The notes under the pieces are model-generated. The model did no database searches. It saw nothing but the letters and a program-made list of their open reading frames with translations, and was not told where the DNA came from. Shown piece after piece: positions 6,607-16,200 of a stretch of DNA of 41,582 nt. The number at the start of each line of letters is the position of its first letter. The first letter of the stretch is position 1. The stretch is from an uncultured Bacteroidales bacterium (GTDB taxonomy: Bacteria > Bacteroidota > Bacteroidia > Bacteroidales > Bacteroidaceae), in contig CADALZ010000025.1 of assembly GCA_902788865.1 (NCBI GenBank), positions 1-41,582 of the forward strand, in the 5' to 3' direction. Made by a program: the position numbers and the translations under genes.

Positions 6607-8969
6607 CCTCTGCACAGTTTGAGGCGCTGATCCATGCGCCTCAGACTGCCAGACGGGTGAAAGAGGCTCGTGAGGCACTGGCCAAGGGTGACAAGAACAC
6701 CTACGACAGAATTAAGAAATCGCTGCCCTTCGTGATATTCATCGCTACCTACGAGGAGTCTCTGAGTATCAAGAATAAGAAACTTGGGCAGTGGCGTAAA
6801 CAGCAGTACTGCAGGCTGAACGGACTTTGCGTGATAGACTTCGATCACATAGAAGGTGATCCACGTGAGGTGTGGAAAGCTGCCTACGAGAAGCTGAGTG
6901 AGGAGGACAAGAAACGCATCCTCTTTGTATTTGTGACGCCTTCGGGACAAGGATTGAAGGTGGTGTTTATCGCCGATGTGGCGGTAGGCAACCTGATAGA
7001 CAACCAGAAGGAGTTTTCTGAGAAACTGGGACTGAACCCAGATGAAGCATGCAAGGATGCCAGCAGAGGGTCTTTCCTCACTGCCAGCGATGACATTATC
7101 CTGATAGATGAGGAGCGACTGATCAATTATGAGAATGAGGCATTCGGACAGAAGTACAATGCCGAGTATCATGCTGGCAAGTCGCAGCCCACGAAGAAGG
7201 GAAATGAAGAATTAAGAATGAAGAGTGAAGAATCTGGACTGAAAAGTGAGGAGCCGCTCACTTATCATGGTGCACCTTATAGCAAGATAGTGGAGGCATG
7301 GCTTGGCGGAAAGAAGATAGAGCCAGGCGACAGGCATCGCACGTCGCTGCTGCTGGCAGACCATCTGCGCTACATTACAGACAACGACGGGGCATTGATA
7401 GAGAAGATTCTGCGCCAGACTCCCTTCGTGAATGAGATAGTGCAGGAGCGTAATGAGGATGTGGCTCAGACGGTGAGGAGTGCGCAGGGCTATGATTTCC
7501 TGAGGGGTATCCCTAAACGGATGCAGGAGGCGCTTGTCAAGGTAGAAGGGAAGACAGAGAAATCTGTGGTAAAGGCTGAGAGTGCCTCCAGTAATGACGA
7601 GGATATCTATGCACAGCTGCCTCTGGACAAGTGGGCCGAGGAGTTGCAGGAGATGGCGCAATACTTCCCCTGCCTGAAGGAACTGTTCATGAATGTGCAT
7701 CCGCACAAACTGCCAGCGATTCTCTTCAGCAGCGCAGCGCTATTCGGCACCTTGATGACGAGGGCATACTACCATTTCTGGTATGAGCCAGAGGTGGTGA
7801 GGCGACTGAACTATTGCATCTTCATCATCGGAGATCCAGGAGCAGGAAAGAACGTCATAGAGAAGTTTTACTTCAAGATAGCCGACCCGATGATACAGGC
7901 CGACCAGCTGGGCATCGATGCTGTGAACCGCTATAAAGAGGGACGCACAGAGCGAACCACCTCTACCAAGGCACAGAAGGGTGATGCTCTGAAGAAACCT
8001 GTGGTGGGCATCCGTGTGCATCCAGCACGTACAGCGACAGGTGAGTTTATCCGCCACATGCTGGCTTCAGTGGAAAAGGTGCAAGGCAAGACGGTAAACC
8101 TGCACATGTTCTCGTTTGACTCCGAGCTGGACAATGTCACTAAGAATAATAAAGGTGGCGACTGGAAGGATCGCGAGATCTTGGAACTGAAAGCGTTCCA
8201 TAATGAGCAGGACGGACAGATGTATGCCAATCAGGAGAGCATCACGGGTATGTTCAACGTGTTCTGGAACTTCATCTATACAGGTACACCATATGCCCTG
8301 CACCGCAAGGTGAACCAGCGCAACTTCGGTACGGGTATGAGTACCCGTCTGGCTGTGATTCCGATGCCTGACAAGGGTGCGGCACAGCGTCACCAACAGG
8401 TAGATCCCGATGCCAATGAAACGCTCAGGACATGGGCATATCGTCTGGATAAGGTGGAGGGTGAACTGCCCATAGAGCCGCTGAACGATGAGACTTACGA
8501 CTGGCAGTCGAGCCACATGGAGATAGCGGAGTTTAATGGTGACAAGGCAGACCGCACGCTGCTGAAACGTATTCCTTACTATGGTATAGGCGTATCGCTG
8601 CCCTTCATACTGATGCGTCACTGGGACGAGTGGCAGGAGCAAAAGACCCTGACGATGGATGACATGGATAAACACCTCTGCCGTCTGGCGATGGAGATAC
8701 AGTACAAGTGTCAGCATTTCTTCTTCGGAGAAATGGCTTTCAATTACTTTGCCGACCAGAACAAGGAGTTTGTGGTACGTCGTAGGACAACCCGCTTTGA
8801 TGAATGCTACCGCAAGTTGCCTGATGAGTTCAAGACGCAGCATATCATGGATGTGTTCAGTTGCTCACAGCCTACAGCTTCTCGCAATATCTCACGCCTC
8901 CTTCAGGACGGTATCATAGAACGCATAGCCTATGGCACCTACAAGAAACAGCTTCAGGAGTTGCCATAA
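6603..8969 (+). CDS. Primase-helicase: BT4734-like N-terminal domain, DUF3987-like ATPase, winged helix
   Basis: A start at 6603 gives 788 residues and an ATGA overlap with the gene before. An upstream in-frame ATG at 6561 is less likely. Residues about 1-175 match the BT4734/VirE-N primase-like domain, with CVIDFDH as the acidic metal site and TPSGQGLKVVF. A PriCT-like helical linker follows (GDRHRTSLLLADHL). The central DUF3987-like domain has Walker A GDPGAGKN and a later arginine-rich NQRNFGTGMSTRLAV. The C-terminus is a winged helix (FSCSQPTASRNISRLLQDG). Such proteins occur in integrated elements throughout Bacteroidales, beside HU-like and lysozyme genes. A role in replication of a phage- or plasmid-derived element is inferred. 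Confidence 0.85.
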   Translation: MTSAQFEALIHAPQTARRVKEAREALAKGDKNTYDRIKKSLPFVIFIATYEESLSIKNKKLGQWRKQQYCRLNGLCVIDFDHIEGDPREVWKAAYEKLSEEDKKRILFVFVTPSGQGLKVVFIADVAVGNLIDNQKEFSEKLGLNPDEACKDASRGSFLTASDDIILIDEERLINYENEAFGQKYNAEYHAGKSQPTKKGNEELRMKSEESGLKSEEPLTYHGAPYSKIVEAWLGGKKIEPGDRHRTSLLLADHLRYITDNDGALIEKILRQTPFVNEIVQERNEDVAQTVRSAQGYDFLRGIPKRMQEALVKVEGKTEKSVVKAESASSNDEDIYAQLPLDKWAEELQEMAQYFPCLKELFMNVHPHKLPAILFSSAALFGTLMTRAYYHFWYEPEVVRRLNYCIFIIGDPGAGKNVIEKFYFKIADPMIQADQLGIDAVNRYKEGRTERTTSTKAQKGDALKKPVVGIRVHPARTATGEFIRHMLASVEKVQGKTVNLHMFSFDSELDNVTKNNKGGDWKDREILELKAFHNEQDGQMYANQESITGMFNVFWNFIYTGTPYALHRKVNQRNFGTGMSTRLAVIPMPDKGAAQRHQQVDPDANETLRTWAYRLDKVEGELPIEPLNDETYDWQSSHMEIAEFNGDKADRTLLKRIPYYGIGVSLPFILMRHWDEWQEQKTLTMDDMDKHLCRLAMEIQYKCQHFFFGEMAFNYFADQNKEFVVRRRTTRFDECYRKLPDEFKTQHIMDVFSCSQPTASRNISRLLQDGIIERIAYGTYKKQLQELP

Positions 8970-8972
8970 AGA

Positions 8973-9007
8973 TATTCACTTATTCAGTTATTCACTTAGG
9001 ACAGGAA
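8973..9007 (+). repeat. Third octamer array, inverted relative to 1169-1204
   Basis: Immediately after the primase-helicase stop the sequence reads TATTCAC, TTATTCAG, TTATTCAC, then TTAGGACAGGAA. Its reverse complement is nearly identical to 1168-1204, including the flanking CC. The two copies therefore bracket the region from the ATPase to the primase-helicase in inverted orientation. Confidence 0.85.
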
Positions 9008-9028
9008 GGTTTTCGCGCCTTCCTGTTC
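8999..9028 (+). terminator. Stem-loop after the primase-helicase operon
   Basis: 8999-9009 and 9018-9028 pair over 11 bases (GACAGGAAGG with CCTTCCTGTT) around an 8-nt loop. There is no U-run, so termination is uncertain. The left arm is the end of the octamer array. Confidence 0.5.
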
Positions 9029-9046
9029 TGCAATTCACAATTAATT

Positions 9047-9490
9047 ATGAAACCAAGAGGACTAAGAAACAATAATCCACTGAACATCCGCCACGGGCAG
9101 AGTAAGTGGAAAGGACGCTCTGAGGAACAGAACGACAGGGAGTTTGTATGCTTCCTAACAAAGGGAATGGGCTATCGGGCTGCATGGAAAATCTTGCAGA
9201 CGTACTACGAAACGTTTGTGAAGCAGCTGAAGACCTTCTGCCTGTATAACATTATCCATCGCTGGGCACCGCCAGAGGATAATAACGACACGAGTGCGTA
9301 TCTGCATCAGGTGATCAAGCTCACAGGCAAGGCGGGTATGCAACCGCTGCCAGAACCTAAGTCTATGGACGGGTATATCGCACTGCAGCCCATCCTCATC
9401 GCGATGACGTGTGTGGAGAACGGCATCAAGCCTGAAGAGGTGCCTGTGGCGGCGATACTACAGGGGTATCAGTTGGCGTTCAAGAAATAG
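9047..9490 (+). CDS. Phage-lysozyme-like protein ('structural protein P5' type)
   Basis: The ATG at 9047 gives 147 residues beginning MKPRGLRNNNPLNIR. That is the signature opening (RGxRNNNPxNIR) of a family annotated as phage structural protein P5 or virion-associated lysozyme-like protein. Further conserved-looking segments are FLTKGMGYRAAWKIL and IIHRWAPPEDNNDTSAYL. The fold is expected to be lysozyme-like and to act on peptidoglycan. No signal peptide is visible. In Bacteroidales, lysozyme or amidase genes commonly accompany the HU-like/primase cluster. A longer in-frame ORF from 8861 is rejected because it runs through the primase-helicase end and the octamer array. Confidence 0.75.
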   Translation: MKPRGLRNNNPLNIRHGQSKWKGRSEEQNDREFVCFLTKGMGYRAAWKILQTYYETFVKQLKTFCLYNIIHRWAPPEDNNDTSAYLHQVIKLTGKAGMQPLPEPKSMDGYIALQPILIAMTCVENGIKPEEVPVAAILQGYQLAFKK

Positions 9491-9500
9491 AGAATAAATT

Positions 9501-9532
9501 AGGCTGGGGTTAGCTTTATTGCGCTCCAGCCT
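9501..9532 (+). terminator. Stem-loop downstream of the lysozyme-like gene
   Basis: AGGCTGG (9501-9507) pairs with CCAGCCT (9526-9532). It has no strong U-run of its own, but a second, better terminator follows at 9544. Confidence 0.5.
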
Positions 9533-9543
9533 GTAAGAAAAGT

Positions 9544-9583
9544 ACTCCCGCTACAGGAATAAAACCTTGTAGTGGGAGTTTTC
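9544..9583. terminator. Bidirectional terminator between convergent genes
   Basis: ACTCCCGCTACA (9544-9555) pairs with TGTAGTGGGAGT (9568-9579), 12 pairs with one wobble, followed by TTTTC. On the other strand the stem is followed by a T-rich stretch as well. It separates the plus-strand lysozyme-like gene from the minus-strand thioredoxin-like gene. Confidence 0.8.
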
Positions 9584-9589
9584 TATCAA

Positions 9590-10798
9590 TTACAACAACT
9601 CGTCTATTGCTTTCTTGATTTCCAAATCTGTATAATCTAACCCAAATCCGTAAAACACCTTCCTTACAAATCTGGTTTTATCGATGAGGAAAAACCATGG
9701 AGCGGCCTTTCCCGTCTTATAAGCCTCTATTACTTGATCTGTAGCGCGAACATAGGGGTAATTCAACTGCTTCTTTTCTTGATAAGCTTTCATCGTTTCA
9801 TCATTTGCACCCCAAGATTCCAGAGAGATTATCTGCAAGTCACTTTCTGCATAATCTTCACGAAGCTTCTTTAAGAAAGGTACCGCTGCCTGACAGGGGC
9901 CACATGCCACTCCTGAGAACTCTAATAATATTAATTTAGAGTGAAAATCTTTCAAAGAGACATCTTTACCATCCATGGTTTGCAAGGTCCATTGTGGCGC
10001 TGGCAAATTCAATAAGGCATTCTTTTCACTCCGAGATTGTGATGCACGAGTATAAGGTTTAACCACATAATTATAAGGTATATAGTCCGATATATCGAAA
10101 TCTTCGGGGTTTTCAGCATTAATCACAGGGTCTATGCATTGGCTATCTGAAGTATTATGCTCTTGGATACGTTTTAAGCGATAAGGTAAATCTTTCTGCT
10201 TATCAATCCAAAGTTCATACTCAGAAGTCGGATCGGTTATTATTGGATTTGCAGCATCATTATGTACTATCTGCCCACCGATAAGCTCCACTTGCTCATC
10301 CTCTTTTATAATGATGTGGAACTTATAATAATCCACTGAATCTACCAATGTATAGGTCACATTATCCTCTGTAGTCAAGGTATAATCCAAGAGTGCATGA
10401 GCATCCTTATAAAAAGGAGCAATAAACGGGCGAAAAGGGAGTTTCCTTGTAGAAAAATCATCTCGAATAACACCCTCATGTTCTGGAAAAACTTCGTAGG
10501 ATGCTTCACCATCATAACCAAAAGACATCTGCCTTTTATTGTCTGGATCCAGAACCACAAAAGACCATCCCATCATCGTATCTTCAGGATGGATGTAAGA
10601 CTTAAAATAGCTCATGGTGTGGCCGTCTGGTTCCTTCGCACCCCATAAATAATTGTAACTCTCCAGCGTATAACTTGCAGTTTTTATTTGCTCCAGATTA
10701 CCCTTTACCTGTTTCAGATAAGCGTTAGCATCTATCGGCCTTTCAGCACAGCCCATAAAAGTGATAAGTACAGACAGAAACAAAAACCTTTTTTTCAT
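9590..10798 (-). CDS. TlpA/ResA-like thioredoxin-fold lipoprotein
   Basis: The start at 10798 gives MKKRFLFLSVLITFMGC, a lipoprotein signal with the lipid-accepting Cys; an ATG three codons upstream is also in frame. Residues about 20-270 are a Bacteroidetes-type N-terminal domain of unknown function, rich in strands. The last 140 residues are thioredoxin-like, with APQWTLQTMDGKDVSL and the redox motif CGPC near residue 300. The usual cis-proline appears to be in AAPWFF. Such proteins reduce disulfides or carry thiol redox chemistry on the periplasmic side of a membrane. It has its own promoter, which shares a 68-bp block with that of the upstream regulator gene. Confidence 0.85.
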   Translation of the reverse strand: MKKRFLFLSVLITFMGCAERPIDANAYLKQVKGNLEQIKTASYTLESYNYLWGAKEPDGHTMSYFKSYIHPEDTMMGWSFVVLDPDNKRQMSFGYDGEASYEVFPEHEGVIRDDFSTRKLPFRPFIAPFYKDAHALLDYTLTTEDNVTYTLVDSVDYYKFHIIIKEDEQVELIGGQIVHNDAANPIITDPTSEYELWIDKQKDLPYRLKRIQEHNTSDSQCIDPVINAENPEDFDISDYIPYNYVVKPYTRASQSRSEKNALLNLPAPQWTLQTMDGKDVSLKDFHSKLILLEFSGVACGPCQAAVPFLKKLREDYAESDLQIISLESWGANDETMKAYQEKKQLNYPYVRATDQVIEAYKTGKAAPWFFLIDKTRFVRKVFYGFGLDYTDLEIKKAIDELL

Positions 10799-10870
10799 TG
10801 TAACCATAATCTCTTAATTTTTAATGTTTATTTGTAAACAAAAATAATCATTGCGCAAACGTATTATTTG

Positions 10871-10938
10871 TTTGCTGCAAATATAAGAACGAAATGTGAG
10901 AAATGGTGCGTTTTCAGTTAAGCCTACGGTTCAGTGGA
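10871..10938 (-). promoter_or_regulatory. Promoter region of the thioredoxin-like gene, copy of the 12747-12814 block
   Basis: On the minus strand this block reads from TCCACTGAAC through TTAACT and GCACCATTT to TATATTTG (10885-10878), the -7 element, and ends GCAGCAAA. The start site would be near 10871. The same 68-bp layout with about 75-80% identity lies upstream of the regulator gene, so both genes probably share a transcription factor. Confidence 0.7.
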
Positions 10939-10940
10939 CC

Positions 10941-12710
10941 TCAGAGGGAAGCAATATAGTCGTCCCAATCTGAAGGGGCACCCTTGATGCCAAAGGCTTT
11001 GGTGTAGAGTGAACGACGGACACCAGAGATATGCGCCTTGCTGTAATCTGTCAGTGAGGCGATGTCGCTAGAAGAAACACCCATGCGACGCAGAAGGCTG
11101 ATCTCAATTTCCAAGTCGCTCATTTCGCATAGCTCTAGCAACCGTTTCATGAAATCGGGATAAAGGGTATCGAAAGTATCGCGTAGCTGTTCGTAGTCTT
11201 TCTGCAACAACAGATGTTTGCGATTTATCAAGTAAATAATGCGACGATAGATCTCTGTTTCCTTTAGTTCGCTATCCGCATCTTCACGCGCTTTTATCTG
11301 TTTCATCTCCTTGGCCACCTGCTGATTGAGTTCCTGCTGCATCTCTTCTACATGCTGGCGAAGGATACTGTTTTCATTGCCCGACTGCTGCAAGAGTCCT
11401 TCCAAATTGCGAATGCGCTCCATCTTCTCTGTAATGGAACGCTCAGCCAGACGTTTCTGGTCCTGCTGGTTACTCTTCAATTCCTGTAACTTGGTGCGCA
11501 TGGTGTCACGTTTACGCAGATAGTACATATATGCAATCAGCGCCAAGACTACTAGGGTGGCAATGACACACGCCAAAATGGCTATGATCTGACTCTTGTG
11601 TTCTCCTTTCTGAGCTAATGAGGCATTCTCCTTCAGGGCCTGCTGGTAGTTGTAGAGCGAGTTCATCTCTGCCATTACAGCAGTAACATCGCCGTCAAAG
11701 CTACGTGTCTTGAAGTCTGCACATCGCGACATGTATTTCCCATATTCTTTGTAATCCTTGCGCCTATAGGCTATATCAGCCATGATCCTGCAGAGTTCGC
11801 TCTTCTCTTCATAGTTGCCATAGGTCATCACTTCAGATAAGTAATGAGGTACTCTCTCGAACTCATATTTATGCCAGAATATCTGTGCAGCTATCAGGTT
11901 AGCCTTACTACGATTTTCATTGTTAAGCTTTGCCAATACGGGCTGCAAAGTTTTCCAGGCATTATCATAGTCATGCCTATCTAGCTGAAACTCGGCAATC
12001 TCCAAGGCAGCTACATTACGTAGATTCAAGTCGCCCTGTGCTGTGGCTAGGTTTTCTGCACGATGGAAATAGTAATACACGCTGTCGAACGCCTGTCGCT
12101 GACGATATATGAGACCAATGTCGCGCAACGTATAAACCATGCCAGAGACATCATGCTGTAAGCTGTCGCACAGAAATGCCTGTCGATAAGTGAACAAAGC
12201 GTTGTCATAAAGCTCCTGCTTAGTGAGCAGGGAAGCAATCTCACGATAGAGGTCACTTTTCAAAGAGAGGTTATCAGGCTCCACGATAGAATCCAAGGCC
12301 TTCTGGAAGTTCTCCAATGCCCAAGAATAGACCTTCAGGTCGCGATAGGTGCATCCCATGCAATAATAGGCCTCAGACAAAAGTGTGGGGTCTCCTTGCT
12401 GTTCATAGTAATCCAGTACTGAGCGCATCATGGCGCTGGAGGAGTGACGAATCTTCTGTTTTTCCTGCACCTTCACAGTGAGCAGCTTGTAGTACATCTG
12501 TACAGGTTTTGATGCGTGAGCCATCTCTATGTCGATGCTGTCTATATGTTGCATGGCAAGGTCGGCATCTACATCCGCCAATCTGTTTATCTCTTCCAAC
12601 ACGGGGGGATAAGTCATGCGTTGATGAATCCCATGCAGACTTACTTCTTGTCTGCAAGAAAACTGGAAGAACAACAGAAGCCAATATGTCAGATAAATGC
12701 TTTTTCTCAT
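10941..12710 (-). CDS. TPR-containing membrane regulator with C-terminal helix-turn-helix
   Basis: The 589-residue protein starts with a short lipoprotein-like signal (LLLFFQFSC). Residues about 40-350 form tetratricopeptide-type helical repeats (LLSEAYYCMGCTYRDLKVYS, ALENFQKALDSI, GLIYRQRQAFDSVYYYFHRA). A single membrane segment follows near 371-394 (IIAILACVIATLVVLALIAY), then a cytoplasmic coiled coil. The C-terminus is a LuxR/sigma-like helix-turn-helix (DLEIEISLLRRMGVSSSDIA). This architecture is common in Bacteroidetes, where it may couple a periplasmic signal to transcription. It is transcribed away from the SusC/SusD genes and may regulate them, but that is inference from position. 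Confidence 0.8.
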   Translation of the reverse strand: MRKSIYLTYWLLLFFQFSCRQEVSLHGIHQRMTYPPVLEEINRLADVDADLAMQHIDSIDIEMAHASKPVQMYYKLLTVKVQEKQKIRHSSSAMMRSVLDYYEQQGDPTLLSEAYYCMGCTYRDLKVYSWALENFQKALDSIVEPDNLSLKSDLYREIASLLTKQELYDNALFTYRQAFLCDSLQHDVSGMVYTLRDIGLIYRQRQAFDSVYYYFHRAENLATAQGDLNLRNVAALEIAEFQLDRHDYDNAWKTLQPVLAKLNNENRSKANLIAAQIFWHKYEFERVPHYLSEVMTYGNYEEKSELCRIMADIAYRRKDYKEYGKYMSRCADFKTRSFDGDVTAVMAEMNSLYNYQQALKENASLAQKGEHKSQIIAILACVIATLVVLALIAYMYYLRKRDTMRTKLQELKSNQQDQKRLAERSITEKMERIRNLEGLLQQSGNENSILRQHVEEMQQELNQQVAKEMKQIKAREDADSELKETEIYRRIIYLINRKHLLLQKDYEQLRDTFDTLYPDFMKRLLELCEMSDLEIEISLLRRMGVSSSDIASLTDYSKAHISGVRRSLYTKAFGIKGAPSDWDDYIASL

Positions 12711-12746
12711 AGTTTCTAGATAAATCTATACAATGTTAGAGATTAG

Positions 12747-12814
12747 TTTGCTGCAAATATATGACGAAAATAGGAAAAATGGTGCATTTTTAGTTAAGTC
12801 CACAGTTCAGTGGA
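12747..12814 (-). promoter_or_regulatory. Promoter region of the TPR regulator gene
   Basis: On the minus strand: TCCACTGAAC, TTAACTAAAAATGCACCATTT, a spacer, then -7 TATATTTG (12761-12754) and GCAGCAAA. The transcript would start near 12747, about 37 nt before the ATG. It is a clear duplicate of 10871-10938. Confidence 0.7.
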
Positions 12815-12858
12815 TGCAAAAACAGAACTGTCCGACAAAACAACGGCAAGGGGACTAA

Positions 12859-13002
12859 ATGATGCAAATTCTGTCTTGGAGGAGCGAGTTTAAACCCTTC
12901 TTCGCAGAGAAAGAGCCTTCGGCAGAGCCTCATAAGGCGAGTGGGGGGTTACTATTTCAAAAAATGGAGGTGTTGAAAATCATGGAGTTCTGTTTAGAAT
13001 GA
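12859..13002 (+). CDS. Possible 47-codon leader ORF upstream of the SusC gene
   Basis: ATGATG at 12859 opens a frame of 47 residues (MMQILSWRSEFKPFFAEKEP at the start, KMEVLKIMEFCLE at the end). It stops 18 nt before a strong hairpin terminator. The AEKEPSAEP segment resembles repetitive intergenic ORFs I associate with Prevotella, so it may be part of a dispersed repeat and not a real gene. Coding function is uncertain. Confidence 0.25.
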   Translation: MMQILSWRSEFKPFFAEKEPSAEPHKASGGLLFQKMEVLKIMEFCLE

Positions 13003-13019
13003 CTTACTAAATCGCCACA

Positions 13020-13054
13020 GGGCGGGTTACTATGCCTATGTAGCCCGCTCTTTT
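13020..13054 (+). terminator. Terminator-like hairpin ahead of the SusC gene
   Basis: GCGGGTTAC (13022-13030) pairs with GTAGCCCGC (13040-13048), extended by two more pairs, and is followed by TTTT. No recognised plus-strand gene ends here apart from the doubtful 47-codon ORF. It may terminate a small RNA or act as an attenuator for SusC. Confidence 0.7.
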
Positions 13055-13059
13055 CATTC

Positions 13060-13067
13060 TAATTTTG
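13060..13067 (+). promoter_or_regulatory. Promoter -7 element for the SusC/SusD operon
   Basis: TAATTTTG matches TAnnTTTG and lies just after the terminator hairpin. It would give a leader of about 173 nt. The leader can fold: ATAAATGC/GCATTTAT (13077-13101) and a longer stem 13136-13147 with 13176-13188. Confidence 0.45.
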
Positions 13068-13246
13068 CAACCGGCAATAAATGCGCAAGGTTTGCATTTA
13101 TGATTGTTAGTGTTTTTAGTAGGCTTATTTTTCTATTCGGGCAGCACTTGATGAACTGATGCAGCAGAGAGTCGGGTGTTGCCCCGAAAAGAAAGCTGAA
13201 AAAAGAGAAAAGGAAACAAATAACATTAATCTTTTAAATATAAAGT

Positions 13247-16200
13247 ATGAGAAACAATCTTTTAACGAAACGTTTGAGACTCTGTGCGCTGCCTCTGTTC
13301 CTGGCCGTTTGCATGCCTATGGGAACTATGGCCGCTGTGACGGAGACAACAGGAGTGCAGGGCATCCAGCAGAACGGCCGCAACGTGACCGTGACGGTGA
13401 AGGATGCTCTCGGAGAAGTGATTGGAGCCAACGTGCAGGTGAAGGGCACCACCATCGGTGCGGTGACCAATCTGGACGGTGTGGCTGTGGTGCAGGGTGT
13501 GCCTAACGGCGCTACGCTGGTGATCTCCTTCGTGGGCTATGTGTCACAGGAGATAGTGCTGCAAGACGGACAGACCTCGCTGGAGGTGACACTGCGTGAG
13601 GACAGCGAGATGCTGGACGAGGTGGTGGTAGTGGGTTACGGTACCACGAAGCGTAAGAACTTCACGGGTTCGGTTTCTACGATGAATGTGGCCGATGGGG
13701 CTGTGGCCAACATGGCTCCTGTGAACTCTGCCGACATGCTGCGTGGCTTGGTGCCTGGATTGACGATGACGCAGGAGAGCGTGGCTGGTACGGCTTCTAG
13801 CATACAGATTCGCGGACAGAAGTCTGTGAACGGCGGATCTGACCCTCTGATCGTGGTGAACGGCGTGATCTACAAGGGTACCATCAACGATATAGACCCT
13901 AACATCGTGGAGAGCATGAGCGTGCTGAAGGATGCCACCTCTCTGGCTGCCTACGGTTCGCAGGCTGCCAACGGTGTGATCATGATCACCACCAAGAAGG
14001 GTGCGCAGGGCAAGCCTATGATCAACTTCCGCAGCTCCGTATCGCTGTCGCAGGCTGCCTACAAGCCTCAGGTGCGTGACGGTAAGGGATTCATAGAGCT
14101 GATCAACGCCCGTCAGGGTCTGCCAGAGGGCAGCACCAACTGGATGACTTATCTGGAGAGGGAGAACTACGAGAAGGGTGAGGAGACCGACTGGGTGGAC
14201 TATGTGACGCATACGGGTGTGAACCAGAACTACTCGCTGAGCATCTCTGGTGCCAATGAGCACATGGACTATATGTTTGGCGCTTCGCTGTCGAACAACG
14301 ACAACTTCATTCGTGGCAACGTCTTCAAGCGTAAGACGGTGAACGGACGCATCAACACCAAGATCAATAATTATATTAAGGTGGGCATGAACTTCAACTA
14401 TGCCGACATGTCGCAAGACGGTCTGCGCCCATCGACCAACCGTTACTACTCTCCTTGGGGTGAACCTTATCTGCAAGATGGGAAGACTTATCGACGATTC
14501 ATCACCGAGCATACGGCAGACGATGTGAACCCTATGTGGAACGTGGTAGGCGGCGTGGATCGCCAGAACCGCAACAACAACGTGTCGCTGGGTGGCGAGA
14601 TAGAAATCAAGATTCCTGGCATAGAGGGTCTGAGCTACAAGCTGACGGGCAACTATAACATCCGCCAGACGCTGAACCGCCAGTTCAACCACGAGCAGTA
14701 TTATGTGGCCATAGGCGACGGACAGGACTATACGACAGACGTATTCGACAGACACCTGAACCAGGCGCAGGGCTGGATAGAGAACAGCAAGACCAAGTCG
14801 TATGTGATGGACCACATCCTGACCTATACCCGTGAGTTCGGCGACCACTTCGTGAGTGCTACGGCTGTATATACCCGCGACTCTGACAAGCTGGACGGCT
14901 CTCGTGTAGAGGGTATCGACTTCTCTGGCCTGGGCAACACCACACTGGGCTACTACGGACTGGGCAATGCGGCTACGCACAACATCACGGAGATAAACTT
15001 CCGCCTGCACAACAACGTGGGCTATCTGGGACGTGTGAACTACTCTTATAAAGACACCTACCACTTCAACGCTTCTGTGCGCCGTGACGGTTCTTCTGTG
15101 TTCGGTTCAGACAAGAAGTGGGGTACCTTCCCTGCAGTGGGTGTGGCTTGGACCATCTCTAACGAAGGCTTCTTCCAGGATGCCCTGCCTTGGGCTACCA
15201 ACACTAAGCTGAAGGCTTCTTGGGGTAAGAACGGTAACCAGTCACTGATGCCTTACCAGACGCTGTCGCAGATGGCTATGGGTAAGAGCGGCGGCTACAC
15301 AGCCTATTTCGGCGGTCAGCCTATCTTCGCTCAGGCACTCACCACGCTGGGCAATCCAGATCTGGGCTGGGAGACTACTACCTCTTGGAACTTCGGTATC
15401 GAGACCGATCTGCTGAAGGGTGGACGCATCCACTTCGAGCTGGATACCTACATTGCCAATACCACCGACCAGATATTCAACAGCACCATCCCTGTGATGG
15501 GCGCAGGTCTGAGCCACCAGTACGCTACGATGGGTAGGGTGAAGAACTGGGGTATCGAGGCTGTGCTGAGCACCGTGAACATCCGCAAGAAGGACTTCAC
15601 ATGGACCACCAACTTCCAGTTCAACCTGAACCGCTCTATCCTGAAGGAGCTGGATGGCTCTGGTCAGGACAACATTCAGGATCAGCTCTTCCTGAACAAG
15701 TCGCTGGGTGCCATCTACGGCTACGACTACGACCGCGTGGTGCAGGTAGAGGATACAGAGTACATGCAGGCCAACGGTGCCAAGCCTGGCGACCCAATGT
15801 ATGTGGACCACGATGGTGACGGTGTGATCACTCCTTCAGACCGTGTGATCTTGGGCTTCAACAAGCCAAGTTTCCAGCTGAACATGGGTAACACCATCAC
15901 TTGGAAGGACTTCTCACTCTACTTCCTCTTCGCAGGTACCTTCAGCGGTGGTAAGTATGGTGTAGCTCCAAACAACTTCGCCTTCGCCACCAACATGGAG
16001 AATATGGCCTATATCAACGTGGAGGACCATCCTTTCTGGACAGAGCAGAACCGCGACACGAAGCACGTGGGTGCCACTGCCGATGTGTCTAAGTTCACAG
16101 GGGTGCAGAAGTACGGCTTCATCCGTCTGCAGGACGTGAACCTCGCCTACAACCTGAAGGGTGCCTGGATGAGCAAGGTGGGTCTGAGCAGTGCGCAGGT

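Noticed and set aside
8861-9046. Longer 209-residue start for the lysozyme-like gene
   Set aside because: The extension would overlap the primase-helicase and translate the octamer array and hairpin. The family motif begins at the 9047 ATG.
13544-15064. 506-codon ORF on the minus strand inside the SusC gene
   Set aside because: It is a shadow created by the strong C/G third-base bias of SusC. The translation has no domain, and the plus strand is clearly coding.
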